64,000 nt of DNA, taken from NCBI RefSeq assembly GCF_006838285.1, contig NZ_CP038228.1, positions 3,658,001-3,722,000 on the forward strand, given 5' to 3'. The translations under genes were made by a program, and so were the position numbers. This stretch comes from Xanthomonas translucens pv. cerealis (GTDB lineage: Bacteria > Pseudomonadota > Gammaproteobacteria > Xanthomonadales > Xanthomonadaceae). Of this stretch, positions 36,284 through 45,680 are shown one piece after another (the stretch's first letter is position 1; every line of letters begins with the position of its first letter). Below the pieces are notes generated by a model, which was not told where the DNA came from, searched no databases, and saw only the letters and a program-made list of their open reading frames with translations.

Positions 36284-39052
36284 CTAGTGCGCCTCGTCCC
36301 AGTTGTCGCCGACGCCGCTGTCCACCACCAGCGGCACCTTCAGCGCGGCGGCGCCGGCCATCAGCCGGGTCACTTCCGGCAGCAGGGTGTCGACGAAGTC
36401 GGCATCGGCCTCGAACACCAGTTCGTCGTGCACCTGCAGGATCATCAGCGCGCGCTCGCGGTGCTGTTCCAGCCAGGCGTCCACGGTAACCATGGCGCGC
36501 TTGATGATGTCCGCGGCGGTGCCCTGCATCGGCGCGTTGATCGCCGCGCGCTCGGCGCCGGCGCGCAGGCCCTGCTGCTTGGCGTTGATGTCGTTCAGGT
36601 ACAAGCGGCGGCCGAACAGGGTCTCCACGTAGCCCTGGCTGCGCGCCTGCTCGCGCATGCGTTCCATGAAGTCGCGCACCGCCGGGTAGCGGCTGAAGTA
36701 CAGCGCCACGTAGTCCTGGGCCTCGCCGCGGCCGATGCCCAGGTTGCGGGCCAGGCCGAACGCGCTCATGCCGTACATCAGGCCGAAGTTGATCGCCTTG
36801 GCGGCGCGGCGCTCGTTGCCGGTGACGTCCTCGAGCTTGCGCCCGAACACTTCGGCGGCGGTGGCGCGGTGCACGTCCACGCCGGCGCCGAAGGCGCGCA
36901 GCAGGCCCGGGTCCTCGGACAGGTGCGCCATGATCCGCAGTTCGATCTGCGAGTAGTCGCAGGCGATCAGCTTGCGCCCGGGCGGGGCGACGAAGGCGCG
37001 GCGGATGCGGCGGCCGTCGTCGGTGCGGATCGGGATGTTCTGCAGGTTCGGATCGGCCGAGGACAACCGCCCGGTGGCGGCGCCGGCCTGGTGGTAGCTG
37101 GTGTGTACGCGGCCGGTGTCTGGATTGATCATCTCCGGCAGCTTGTCGGTGTAGGTGCTGCGCAGCTTGGCCAGGCCGCGGTAGTCCAGGATCACCCGCG
37201 GCAGTTCGTGCTGCTCGGCGATCGCCTCCAGCGCCTCTTCGTTGGTGCTGGGCTGGCCCTTGGGGGTCTTGAGCAGCGCGGGCAGTTTCAGTTCGTCGAA
37301 CAGCAGCGCCTGCAGCTGCTTGGGCGAGTCCAGGTTGAAGGTGCGCCCGGCCAGCGCGGTGGCCTTCTGCTGCGCGGCGAGCATGCGCTGGCTCAGGTCC
37401 TGGCTCTGCCTGCGCAGTTCGGCCATGTCCACGCTCACGCCGTTGGCCTCGATCCGCGCCAGCACCGGCACCAGCGGCATCTCGATCTCGCGGTAGACCC
37501 GCGCCAGCGCCGGCTCGGCGTCCAGCTGCGCGGACAGCGCGCGGTGCAGGCGCAGGGTGATGTCGGCGTCCTCGGCGGCGTAGCCGGTGGCGTCGTCGAT
37601 GGCCACCTGCGAGAACGCGATCTGCTTGGCGCCCTTGCCGGCCACGTCCTCGTACTTGACCGTCTCGTAGCCCAGGTAGCGCCGCGCCAGCGAATCCATG
37701 TCGTGGCGGCTGGCGGTGGAATTGAGCACGAAGCTCTCCAGCATGGTGTCGTCGGCATAGCCGCGCACGTCCACGCCGTGGCGGCGCAGCACGTGCAGGT
37801 CATACTTGCCGTGCTGGCCGACCTTCGGCTTGGCCGGGTCCTCCAGCAGCGGCTTCAGCGCCGCCAGTGCCAGGGTCCGGTCCAGTTGCGCCGGCGCGCC
37901 GGGGTAGTCGTGGCCCAGCGGCAGGTAGTCGGCGCGGCCGTGCTCGATCGCGAAGCTGAGCCCGACCAGGTTGGCGCGCATCGCGTCCAGCGCGTCGGTC
38001 TCGGTATCGAAGGCGAAGCCGTCGGCCGCGCGCAGGCGCGCAAGCAGGTCCTCGAACTGCTCCTGGGTCAGGATCGTCGCGTATTCGCCCTTGGCGGCCA
38101 GCGCCGGGTCCAGTGTGGCGTCGATCGGCGCGGCAGCGCGGGCATAGCCGGCGGCGGTGCCGCGCAGGCTGGGGGTGACCTCGGCGGCGCCGGCCGGGGC
38201 CGCCACCCCGCCGTCCAGGTCGCGTAGCGCCTGGGTGAAGCCGTAGCGCTGGTACAGGCCGCGCAGCTGCTCCGGGTCCTGCTCGCGCAGGCCCAGCGTG
38301 CGCGGGCCGCCAGGCAGGGCCACGTCGGTCTTGATCGTGACCAGTTCGCGGTTCAGCGGCAGCCGCGCCAGCGCCGCGCGCAGGTTCTCGCCGATCTTGC
38401 CCTTGATCGCATCGGCATTGGCCATGACCCCGTCCAGCGAGCCGTATTCGGCCAGCCACTTGGCCGCGGTCTTGGGTCCGCACTTGTCCACGCCGGGCAC
38501 GTTGTCGATGGCGTCGCCCATCAGCGCCAGCAGGTCGACGATCTGGCTCGGCCACACGCCGAACTTCTCCATCACCGCCGCATCGGAGTCCATGCGGCTG
38601 CCGCTCATGGTGTTGACCAGTTGCACGCCGGGGCGCACCAGCTGGGCGAAGTCCTTGTCGCCGGTGGAGATGGTCACATCCAGGCCATCGCCGGCGCCCT
38701 GCAGGGCCAGCGTGCCGATCACATCGTCGGCCTCCACCCCGCCCTCGCGCAGGATAGTGATGCCCAGCGCATGCACGATCTGGCACATCGGCTCGACCTG
38801 TGTGCGCAGTTCGTCGGGCATCGGCGGGCGGTTGGCCTTGTACTGCGCGTACAGGTCGTCGCGGAAGGTCTTGCCCGGCGCATCGACCACGAAGGCCACG
38901 TACTCCGGGCGTTCCTTCAAGGTGGCGCGCAGCATGTTGACCACGCCGAACAACGCGCCGGTGGGCTCGCCGGCGGGGTTGGTCAGCGGGGGAAGCGCGT
39001 GGAACGCGCGATACAGGTAACTGGACCCGTCGATCAGGACTAATCGGCTCAT
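36284..39052 (-). CDS. polA: DNA polymerase I
   Basis: A 922-residue PolA with all three domains: 5'-3' exonuclease (residues 1-290), 3'-5' proofreading exonuclease (about 320-520, with the acidic FAFDTETDALDAM motif) and the polymerase (about 530-922), containing CDYSQIELRIMAHLSEDP (motif A), RRAAKAINFGLMYGMSAFGLARNL (motif B) and LQVHDELVFEA (motif C). It fills gaps in repair and replaces RNA primers. The gene is alone; its transcript runs toward the sRNA. Confidence 0.98.
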   Translation of the reverse strand: MSRLVLIDGSSYLYRAFHALPPLTNPAGEPTGALFGVVNMLRATLKERPEYVAFVVDAPGKTFRDDLYAQYKANRPPMPDELRTQVEPMCQIVHALGITILREGGVEADDVIGTLALQGAGDGLDVTISTGDKDFAQLVRPGVQLVNTMSGSRMDSDAAVMEKFGVWPSQIVDLLALMGDAIDNVPGVDKCGPKTAAKWLAEYGSLDGVMANADAIKGKIGENLRAALARLPLNRELVTIKTDVALPGGPRTLGLREQDPEQLRGLYQRYGFTQALRDLDGGVAAPAGAAEVTPSLRGTAAGYARAAAPIDATLDPALAAKGEYATILTQEQFEDLLARLRAADGFAFDTETDALDAMRANLVGLSFAIEHGRADYLPLGHDYPGAPAQLDRTLALAALKPLLEDPAKPKVGQHGKYDLHVLRRHGVDVRGYADDTMLESFVLNSTASRHDMDSLARRYLGYETVKYEDVAGKGAKQIAFSQVAIDDATGYAAEDADITLRLHRALSAQLDAEPALARVYREIEMPLVPVLARIEANGVSVDMAELRRQSQDLSQRMLAAQQKATALAGRTFNLDSPKQLQALLFDELKLPALLKTPKGQPSTNEEALEAIAEQHELPRVILDYRGLAKLRSTYTDKLPEMINPDTGRVHTSYHQAGAATGRLSSADPNLQNIPIRTDDGRRIRRAFVAPPGRKLIACDYSQIELRIMAHLSEDPGLLRAFGAGVDVHRATAAEVFGRKLEDVTGNERRAAKAINFGLMYGMSAFGLARNLGIGRGEAQDYVALYFSRYPAVRDFMERMREQARSQGYVETLFGRRLYLNDINAKQQGLRAGAERAAINAPMQGTAADIIKRAMVTVDAWLEQHRERALMILQVHDELVFEADADFVDTLLPEVTRLMAGAAALKVPLVVDSGVGDNWDEAH

Positions 39053-39099
39053 CGAGCAATTCTACGCTGGGTGGAACGCGGGACCGGGAAGCGCCTGAG

Positions 39100-39123
39100 C
39101 CCCTCTCCCCCCCGGGAGAGGGG
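39100..39123. repeat. C-rich hairpin repeat
   Basis: CCCCTCTCCC and GGGAGAGGGG form a 10-bp stem with a four-C loop, followed by TTGGGGTGAGGG. This type of repeat recurs in Xanthomonas intergenic regions; a related hairpin lies at 52816-52850. Confidence 0.7.
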
Positions 39124-39310
39124 TTGGGGTGAGGGTGCGGCGCGAAAGCGTCTCGCGGAGTTGGGTGCGCGAGGCTGCGCCCGGACCCTCATCCGCCCCT
39201 GCGGGGCACCTTCCGCAAAAAGGGGGCCATGGTCCGGGACATCGCGCGCCGAATGCGGCGGCGCGGCGCATAATCGGCGGCGACGACTTTAGGCTGTGGA
39301 GAACGCTGCG

Positions 39311-39598
39311 ATGAAAGCCCTGATGCTGGTTCCGCTGTTGCTGCTGGCCGGCTGCGCCTCGACCGGTACCGGCCCCGACGGCCCGCCGGTGGATGTCCGC
39401 GGCGCGGACGTGGCCCACCGCAAAATGGACAACGGCGACACCGTGGACGAATACCGTGTTTCCGGCCAGCTGCGCATGGTCAAGGTGACCCCGGCCAGCG
39501 CCCCGGCCTATTACCTGTACGACCAGAACGGCGACGGGCACATGGACGGCAACAAGGACAATGTGTCGCCGGTGTATTGGAAGTTGTATAGCTGGTAA
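39311..39598 (+). CDS. Small lipoprotein, DUF2782-like
   Basis: A 95-residue protein with a lipoprotein signal (MKALMLVPLLLLAGCAS, lipobox LAGC). The mature part contains NGDTVDEYRVSGQLRMVKVTP and YYLYDQNGDGHMDG, matching DUF2782 proteins, which often sit next to polA in gammaproteobacteria. The function is unknown; outer-membrane or periplasmic anchoring is expected. Confidence 0.83.
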   Translation: MKALMLVPLLLLAGCASTGTGPDGPPVDVRGADVAHRKMDNGDTVDEYRVSGQLRMVKVTPASAPAYYLYDQNGDGHMDGNKDNVSPVYWKLYSW

Positions 39599-39682
39599 GG
39601 CGGGGATCGGGGATTGGCGCTCCGTCTCCAGTTCCCGAGCGCGCGCCTGTGTCGGGCTTTAGCCCATCCCATTACACACATC

Positions 39683-40135
39683 TCACGCCATTTTCCGAGC
39701 GAACCGCAGCCCCTGCACGAACACGGCGACGTCTCGCAACCCCAGCCACAGCGTCTTGGCGCCCGGCTCACCATCGCCCTTGCGCCCCAGAAAGCCACCC
39801 AACTGTGCCACTAACCGCACCACCGTGTTCAACGTGGGCACCTGCTTGGGCGGCTTCTTCTTGTTGAGCACATAGGCCGCCTGCCATTCGTCAGCCTCGA
39901 ACAGCAGGTCTGCGGGTAGGTCCGGCAGCGATCGCCCCAGCCGCATCAGCCGGTTGATCCGCCAGGCCACCACCAGGTACAGCGCCAGTGCCGTCTCGAT
40001 GCGCTCGACATCTCCCAATTGCAGGGCCTCGATGCGGCAACCCTGCTTGAGGATCAGGAAGAACAACTCAATCTCCCAACGCGCTCGGTACCAGTCGATC
40101 AACTCCACCGCTTGCTCCAGCGTCTCCACGTTCAA
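39683..40135 (-). pseudogene. IS4-family transposase, C-terminal fragment
   Basis: About 150 residues of a DDE transposase. The fragment has the IS4 YREK signature: ELIDWYRARWEIELFFLILKQGC with Tyr, Arg, Glu and Lys at the usual spacing. The full protein would be some 400 residues; everything N-terminal to LNVETLEQ is missing, and a stop codon appears about 15 codons upstream. It cannot be active. Confidence 0.85.
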
Positions 40136-40297
40136 CTGGCGACCTGCCCCTGTAGAGTTTGAACGGCGCTACGCGCAACGAGGGCCTTGAGTGTCTACGG
40201 AACCCTGGGCGTATCAAATTCAGGAAATTTTTTAAATTTAAATTGGCTGATCCGGATCCACCTTTTTTAACTTTATTTTCAAAAAATAGGATTGCAA

Positions 40298-40780
40298 TCA
40301 AAGCGATTTGGCAAAGTCCAAATCAGATGAATTTCCATCTCGGCGTTTAAGCGAATTAACCAACTCATTGAAAGATATGACCGGTAATCCGCCAGCATAC
40401 TCAATATTTTCCAAGCTACCAAAGCGCCCTCCAGCTTGTAAGACATCGAAGATTTGTCTAGAAGGCCGATGAATGACCCAGCCGTTATCTTCCGCGACCG
40501 ATATGTTCGACGCGTCAAATATCGCGCTCTGCTCCAGATTGGCCTTGAGCTCGGCCAGATTGGCGACAACAAAATCAATGTCATTGATTGGGCGATGGAA
40601 GGGTCTTCCGGCATGAAGCTGGAGCGCGAAACTACCCGTAATTGCCAGAGTCATGCCTGCGGAGCTTCGGAAATCATTTGCAATCTCATGAAGCTGAGAA
40701 TAAGTAATATTCCCTGCGTTCAGCTTCATTTGCATCTCGGCTTTCGAGATGTGCTTTGGCACACTCATTCTAACAGACAT
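40298..40780 (-). CDS. Nucleotidyltransferase-like protein in the IS4-like element
   Basis: A 160-residue protein of clearly lower GC than the chromosome. LAITGSFALQLHAGRPFHRPINDIDFVV contains the G-S and D-x-D elements of the DNA polymerase beta-like nucleotidyltransferase fold, as in AbiEii or MNT-type antitoxin/toxin proteins. The rest (GRFGSLENIEYAGGLPVISFNELVNSLKRR) resembles the C-terminal part of small NTase proteins that act on genes or tRNAs. There is no recognisable HEPN or AbiEi partner nearby. The start could be at 40780 or at the internal ATG that begins MQMKLNAGN. It lies inside the IS ends, so it may be a passenger gene. Confidence 0.6.
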   Translation of the reverse strand: MSVRMSVPKHISKAEMQMKLNAGNITYSQLHEIANDFRSSAGMTLAITGSFALQLHAGRPFHRPINDIDFVVANLAELKANLEQSAIFDASNISVAEDNGWVIHRPSRQIFDVLQAGGRFGSLENIEYAGGLPVISFNELVNSLKRRDGNSSDLDFAKSL

Positions 40781-41443
40781 TCCGGGGGGCGCTTCAGTCC
40801 AGATAAAGAGCCAGATGGCGTTGTCGATTGACCCGACTCGTTTGCGGTCGAACTTTTATCGCCACAAGCCTCAGAGGAGCCGTAAACACTGTTTGATCCT
40901 GACGACATTCCGCCACGTATTTTATTAAACATCTTATTGACTAAAAATTAAATAAAAACCACTCGGATTTTAGGCCTGCGGATTGCACTCAACGACCAGA
41001 TGGTGTGGGTTGCATAATGCTCGGGTGAACCTGCCACGCTCGGCCTTGAAGCGCATAGACCCATCTTGATCTCCTGTAGTGACCGTAGAATTAAGTCTGG
41101 CGCAGAGCTCTCCGATTCACGTTGTGGCTGGCCGAAGTTATGGCTGGGACGACGAAGCATTGACGCGGGGGATTCACGAGCCTTCACCAAACGCCAGATC
41201 ATCGGCTTCTTGGCGTTGCACCGGCTGAGATGGCCTTTTCGTGTTCGCCAACGGCGCGCGGCGGACGCAGCTGCTCCAGTAGCTGTTCCAACGCATCCTA
41301 TTACACGAAAGTCAAAAAGTACCTTTAAAATCAGTTGGTTGCAGTAAGTCTCGCTCCGCAGCCAAGAAGTGTTCGGATGACTTTGGCAAGCTATGAGAAT
41401 CAATCACTTGCAAGCGCCGAAACCCGTCGCCAACCGTTTTGGC
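40781..41443. other. Interior of the IS4-like element without a supportable gene
   Basis: This 660-bp stretch is of mixed composition. A short AT-rich segment lies at about 40910-40970. A minus-strand frame of 151 codons and a plus-strand frame of 93 codons have no domain match. One minus-strand stretch near 41065-40975 reads like protein (MRFKAERGRFTRALCNP) but is only about 30 codons long. It is probably decayed. Confidence 0.4.
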
Positions 41444-41469
41444 GAGATGTGTGTAATGGGATGGGCTTT

Positions 41470-41611
41470 CCTGATTAGCACGCTACTTCAGCCAGTCGCA
41501 GGCCCTGAGCCTGTGCACCTGCACATTGACGGCAAGCCACTCGTGCAGGAGTCAGATCATGGCAATGAACCGCGTGCAGTTTTTTCGGCTGAAGTAGCGT
41601 GCTAATCAGGT
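41470..41611. mobile_element. 142-bp MITE with 24-bp inverted ends and 8-bp target duplication
   Basis: The 24-base ends (41470-41493 and 41588-41611, starting CCTGATTAGCACGCTACTTC) are exact inverted copies. The same 8 bases, TGGGCTTT, occur on both sides at 41462-41469 and 41612-41619, a perfect target duplication. Inside, ATG at 41559 begins MAMNRVQFF, matching the usual N-terminus of IS1595-family transposases (MAMNRVQF...), and 8-bp duplications are typical of IS1595. So it is probably an internally deleted IS1595 relative moved by a transposase supplied elsewhere. Confidence 0.85.
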
Positions 41612-41679
41612 GGGCTTTAGCCGGGCTCGGGCAATCGGCCGCGAGCGCAGGCATGTTTGGTGTGCGGATGCTCCGCGCC

Positions 41680-41792
41680 GTCGGGGCTGAAGCGCCTCCT
41701 ACAGTGCACCCAGCCAGCACACCGCGCGCCCTGTAGGAGCGGCTTCAGCCGCCGGAAACGCCCCGGTCGCGGCTGAAGACGGTATCTACAGG
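41680..41792. repeat. Cluster of three REP-like palindromes
   Basis: Three copies of the REP core lie in a row: TCGGGGCTGAAGCGCCTCCTAC, CTGTAGGAGCGGCTTCAGCC and GGTCGCGGCTGAAGACGG, in alternating orientation. They lie next to the MITE and downstream of the universal stress protein gene. Confidence 0.7.
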
Positions 41793-41830
41793 ACGCATCG
41801 TCGGACGCGCGCCCAACGCGGCCCTGGTCC

Positions 41831-42277
41831 TCAGCGAATCACCAGCACCGGCACGTGGCTGTGCGCCAGCACCTCGGCGGTCTGGCTGCCGAGCAGCACC
41901 CGGCTCATGCCGCGGCGACCATGCGAGGTCATCACGATCAGGTCACACTGGTGCGCGGTGGCGATGTCGATGATGCCCTCGGCCGCGTAACGGTCAAGCA
42001 CGTGGCAGCCATGTGCGGTGACGCCGGCCGCGGCAGCCGCGTCGAGCGCCGGTGCCAGGATCTTCTGCGCCCCGTCCTCGCGGTCCTGACGGTACTCGGG
42101 CGTGGCCTCGTAGCCCACGCTCCAGCCCATCGCGTCGTACATGCCCATGGCCCAGGGCTCGGAGACGGTGACGATGTCCACGTGCGCGCCGAGCCGGGCG
42201 GCCAGCGCCAACCCCTGCTGCAAGCCCTTGTCGGACAACTCGGAACCATCGATCGCAATCAGAATGCGCTGGTACAT
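41831..42277 (-). CDS. Universal stress protein (UspA family)
   Basis: A 148-residue UspA-fold protein. It starts MYQRILIAIDGSELSDKGLQQGLALA and ends CDLIVMTSHGRRGMSRVLLGSQTAEVLAHSHVPVLVIR, with the glycine-rich nucleotide-binding loop (GRRGMSRVLLGS) of ATP-binding members. It should act in the cytoplasm in stress survival. The ATG at 42277 matches the family start; the frame is open 58 codons further upstream. Confidence 0.92.
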   Translation of the reverse strand: MYQRILIAIDGSELSDKGLQQGLALAARLGAHVDIVTVSEPWAMGMYDAMGWSVGYEATPEYRQDREDGAQKILAPALDAAAAAGVTAHGCHVLDRYAAEGIIDIATAHQCDLIVMTSHGRRGMSRVLLGSQTAEVLAHSHVPVLVIR

Positions 42278-42356
42278 ATGCGTGCTCCGGTAACGCCGCT
42301 CGCAGCGGCATGGGCAGCATTGGACACCCGGCGCGAACGCCGCGCCTTGACCCGGA

Positions 42357-42923
42357 TCAATTTCCGGGCGATCGCGCCGCCAGCGCGCGTGCCGGATTGC
42401 CGGCCACGCGTGCGCCGGCAGGCACGTCGCCGGTGACCACGCTGCCCGCACCGATCACCGCGTCGTCGCCGATCGTCACCCCGGGCAACACGATCGCCCC
42501 GCCGCCGATCCAGACATTGCGGCCGACCGTCAGCGGCCGGCCGAACTCGAGCCCGGCCGCACGTTGCGCCGCATCGCGTGGATGGTCGGCCGCATACAGC
42601 TGCGCCGCCGGCCCGATCTGCGTGCCATCGCCGATGCTGACCTTGCAGACATCCAGGATCACGCAATTGAAGTTGAGGAACACGTCCTCGCCGAGGAAGA
42701 CGTTGTAGCCGTAGTCGCAATGGAACGGCGGCCGCACCACCGCCCCGCGCCCGACTGCGCCCAACCGCTCGCCAAGCAATGCGCGCCGGAGCGCAGGCGC
42801 TTCGGCGAGCGCCGCGTTATAACGCAGCATCCACGCCTTGGCCGCGGCCTGGTCGGCCTGCAACTGCGCATCGCCGGGGCGATACAGCGCGCCGGCTAGC
42901 ATCTTGTCTTTCTCGCTAAGCAT
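42357..42923 (-). CDS. Sugar O-acetyltransferase (maltose acetyltransferase family)
   Basis: A 188-residue left-handed beta-helix enzyme with an N-terminal Mac domain ([19 protein letters not shown]), the hexapeptide repeats [45 protein letters not shown] and the ending VAGNPARAL. The active-site histidine is probably in AADHPRD. It transfers an acetyl group from acetyl-CoA to a sugar; the acceptor is unknown. Confidence 0.92.
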   Translation of the reverse strand: MLSEKDKMLAGALYRPGDAQLQADQAAAKAWMLRYNAALAEAPALRRALLGERLGAVGRGAVVRPPFHCDYGYNVFLGEDVFLNFNCVILDVCKVSIGDGTQIGPAAQLYAADHPRDAAQRAAGLEFGRPLTVGRNVWIGGGAIVLPGVTIGDDAVIGAGSVVTGDVPAGARVAGNPARALAARSPGN

Positions 42924-43289
42924 CCTGCCCTCCCAGGCGATGTGGAGGTTGCATCATCGCATCGCGGCGTGACGGGCCTACCCGGTAGACCTTGCCGGTC
43001 GCGTTACACCCGCCGCATTTGGCGTGCTTCCTGGCGAGAATCGTAGCGGTGCTGATCCGCGCTGCAATGCGAGCGCAGCGATCATCGTCCCTCGCGACCA
43101 CGACTTCGACGCTCCGTGCAGCGGCGCGCAACGTAGCGACCGGTACATCGCCCAGGCGCGACATCCCCCAGACCACGCAAAGACGTGACCACGGCGCAAC
43201 CGCACTCCCGGCAGCCGCACCAAGCGCGCCCCGCAGGTGCTAACGTCGCGCGCTCGCCCTTCCCACTTCCAAGCCGCCGGAGCGCCCGC
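42924..43289 (+). other. 366-bp gap before the M61 peptidase
   Basis: No gene was recognised. It separates divergent genes and must contain the promoters of the acetyltransferase and the peptidase. The longer frames here are extensions of the peptidase frame without a signal peptide. Confidence 0.45.
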
Positions 43290-45227
43290 ATGTACGTCGC
43301 CGCCATTCCTACTCCCCGCCGCGCCTGCTCGGCCCTGGCCCTGGGCGTTTGCCTGGCAATCGCAGGCACGGCCGGCGCGCAGATCCTGCGCATGCCGGAT
43401 GTGCCGGCGCCGCAGGACACGCCCTACCCCGGCAGCATCGCGCTGCAGGTGGATGCCGGCGACGTGCGCCAGGGCATCTACCGGGTGCGCGAAACCATCC
43501 CGGTCGCGCCCGGGCGGCTGACGCTGCAGTATCCGCAGTGGATCCCCGGCGACCATTCGCCGAGCGGGCCGGTGGCAATGCTGGCCGGGCTGACGCTCAC
43601 CGCCAACGGCGCGCCGCTGGCGTGGCGCCGCGACACCTTCGATGTCTACACCTTCCATGTGGACGTGCCGCCGGGCGTGTCCGCGATCGAGGCCCGTTTC
43701 CAGTATCTGTCGCCACGCGACGACGGCTTCGAGATGACCGACAGGATGCTGCAGCTGGAATGGAACAAGCTGGCGCTGTATCCGGCCGGGCACTACACGC
43801 ACGGCATCAGCGTGCTGCCCAGCGTGACCCTGCCGGCGGGATGGCAGTTCGGCACCGCGCTGGAGACCGCCACGCAGTCCGGCGCCAGCACCACGTTCAA
43901 GCCGGTGGACTTCGAAACGCTGGTCGATTCGCCGATCTACGCCGGGCGCTATTTCAAGCGCGTGGATCTCACCCCGCCGGGCAGCGCGCCGGTGCATCTG
44001 GACGTCGTCGCCGATACCCCGGCGTCGCTGGAGATCACGCCCGCGCAGTTGCAGGCGCACCGCAACCTTGCCGTGCAGGCGCTGAAGCTGTTCGGCTCGC
44101 ATCACTACGACCACTACGATTTCCTGTTCTCGCTGTCCGACGTGCTCGGCGGCAACGGCCTGGAACACCACCAGTCCAGCGAGAACGGGCTGGAGGCGGA
44201 CTACTTCAGCGCCTGGGCCGACAACGCGCCCGACCGCGATCTGCTGGCACACGAGTACACGCACTCGTGGAACGGCAAGTTCCGGCGTCCGGCCGATCTG
44301 TGGACGCCCACCTTCAACGTGCCGATGGGCGATTCGCTGCTGTGGGTCTACGAAGGGCAGACCCAGTATTGGGGCTATGTGCTCACTGCGCGCGCCGGGA
44401 TGTGGACGCCGGAACAGTTCCGCGATGCGCTGGCGATGACCGCGGCCAACTACGACCGCAACCGCGAAGGCTTCCAATGGCGTTCGCTGGAGGACACCAC
44501 CAACGATCCCACCGCCGCGCATCGCGCGCCGCTGCCGTACCGCAGCTGGCAGATGAGCGAGGACTACTACAGCGGCGGGCAGATGCTGTGGCTGGCGGTG
44601 GATGCCAAGCTGCGCGCGCTCAGCCACGGCCGCAAGTCGCTGGACGATTTCGCCAAGGCCTTCTTCGGCGTGGACGATGGCAGCCACACGGTCAGGACCT
44701 ACACCTTCGACGACGTGGTGGCCGCGCTCAATGGCGTGGCCGTGTTCGACTGGGCCGGCTACCTCGCGCCGCGCGTGGATGCGGTGAACCCGCCGCTGCT
44801 GGAAGGGCTGCAGGCCAGCGGCTGGAAGCTGGTCTATACCGACCAGCCCAGCGCGTTCGAGAAGCAATACGACAGCCGCCACCAGTCGGCGCGCCACCGC
44901 TACAACTTCGCCTGGTCGCTGGGCCTGGTGATGAACGACGATGCCAGCATCAACGACGTGGTCTGGGACGGCCCCGCGTTCAAGGCCGGCATCAGCAGCG
45001 GCGCCACGCTGCTGGCGGTCAACGGCCAGGAGTACACGCGCGAGGTGCTCAAGCAGGCCATCGCCGAGGCCAAGGGCGGCACCGCGCCGATCGTGCTGAC
45101 GCTGAAGTTCCAGGGCGGCGTGCGCGACGTGCCAGTGAACTACCACGACGGCCTGCAGTACCCGCATCTGGTGCGGGTGGACGGTACGCCGGACAGCTTG
45201 AGCCAGATCATCGCCGCGCGCCGCTGA
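43290..45227 (+). CDS. M61 family metallopeptidase (glycyl aminopeptidase-like) with PDZ domain
   Basis: A 645-residue exported zinc peptidase. The signal peptide is MYVAAIPTPRRACSALALGVCLAIAGTAGAQ. The zinc site is His321-Glu322-x2-His325 (HEYTH) with Glu355 in VYEGQTQYWG as third ligand. A C-terminal PDZ-like domain (about residues 540-630, GPAFKAGISSGATLLAVNG) follows. Family members cleave N-terminal residues from peptides. The ATG at 43290 places the signal peptide first. Confidence 0.92.
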   Translation: MYVAAIPTPRRACSALALGVCLAIAGTAGAQILRMPDVPAPQDTPYPGSIALQVDAGDVRQGIYRVRETIPVAPGRLTLQYPQWIPGDHSPSGPVAMLAGLTLTANGAPLAWRRDTFDVYTFHVDVPPGVSAIEARFQYLSPRDDGFEMTDRMLQLEWNKLALYPAGHYTHGISVLPSVTLPAGWQFGTALETATQSGASTTFKPVDFETLVDSPIYAGRYFKRVDLTPPGSAPVHLDVVADTPASLEITPAQLQAHRNLAVQALKLFGSHHYDHYDFLFSLSDVLGGNGLEHHQSSENGLEADYFSAWADNAPDRDLLAHEYTHSWNGKFRRPADLWTPTFNVPMGDSLLWVYEGQTQYWGYVLTARAGMWTPEQFRDALAMTAANYDRNREGFQWRSLEDTTNDPTAAHRAPLPYRSWQMSEDYYSGGQMLWLAVDAKLRALSHGRKSLDDFAKAFFGVDDGSHTVRTYTFDDVVAALNGVAVFDWAGYLAPRVDAVNPPLLEGLQASGWKLVYTDQPSAFEKQYDSRHQSARHRYNFAWSLGLVMNDDASINDVVWDGPAFKAGISSGATLLAVNGQEYTREVLKQAIAEAKGGTAPIVLTLKFQGGVRDVPVNYHDGLQYPHLVRVDGTPDSLSQIIAARR

Positions 45228-45680
45228 CGCGACGGGCTGCCGGGTCGGTACCGGCAGCCACTGCGCGGGCAGGCCGCCCGAGGGCAAAGCGGGCCTGGCG
45301 CCACCATTGTGAAACGCTGTGCATCGGGCGCCCGGGCGCGGCGGCGGCGGCGAACCGCTGGCGCTGGCGCGCAAGTACAGCTTCTGGGAATGAACGCGCT
45401 CCCCTGACCCGGCCGTGTTTGTAGGCAGACGCGCGGGAATGCAGGCGTCGCGGCGCCTGCGGCCACGAGAAGAGGCCAAAAACGCACGCAGGGATTGCGC
45501 CGCTTTCGGGTTGACTGGGTGCACTGCAGGAGGGACATCAGTCCCGACTGCTTCCGAAGCAGGATGGCTGCGAGGCTGCGTTCGCCACGCGATGCCGCAC
45601 TTCACCGGCGCCATGCGCTCGGCGCGCTCTGCACAGTCGCCACTCTGGCGCCCACACAAAGCGTCACAGCACCCCGCCCG
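45228..45680 (+). other. 453-bp gap between the M61 peptidase and uvrD, containing a REP
   Basis: A palindrome GGAGGGACATCAGTCCCGAC at about 45528-45548 matches the REP variant found beside the RAYT gene (55600 region). Otherwise no gene was recognised. Confidence 0.5.

Larger units (their letters stand above)
39661..41467. mobile_element. IS4-like element with 24-bp inverted ends, interior replaced
   Basis: Positions 39661-39684 and 41444-41467 are exact 24-base inverted copies (AGCCCATCCCATTACACACA... and its complement). The left copy contains the stop codon of an IS4-type transposase, as expected for an IS end. Only the transposase C-terminus remains; the interior from about 40170 to 41440 is AT-rich foreign DNA with a nucleotidyltransferase-like gene. 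No target-site duplication is evident at the outer edges, so a defective or rearranged element is more likely than an intact transposon. Confidence 0.7.

Noticed and set aside
36022..36489. A 155-codon plus-strand frame near the end of polA
   Set aside because: It runs into polA antisense and is Ser/Arg/Pro-rich without signature.
40948..41403. A 151-codon minus-strand frame inside the IS4-like element
   Set aside because: No family match and no resemblance to the missing transposase N-terminus.
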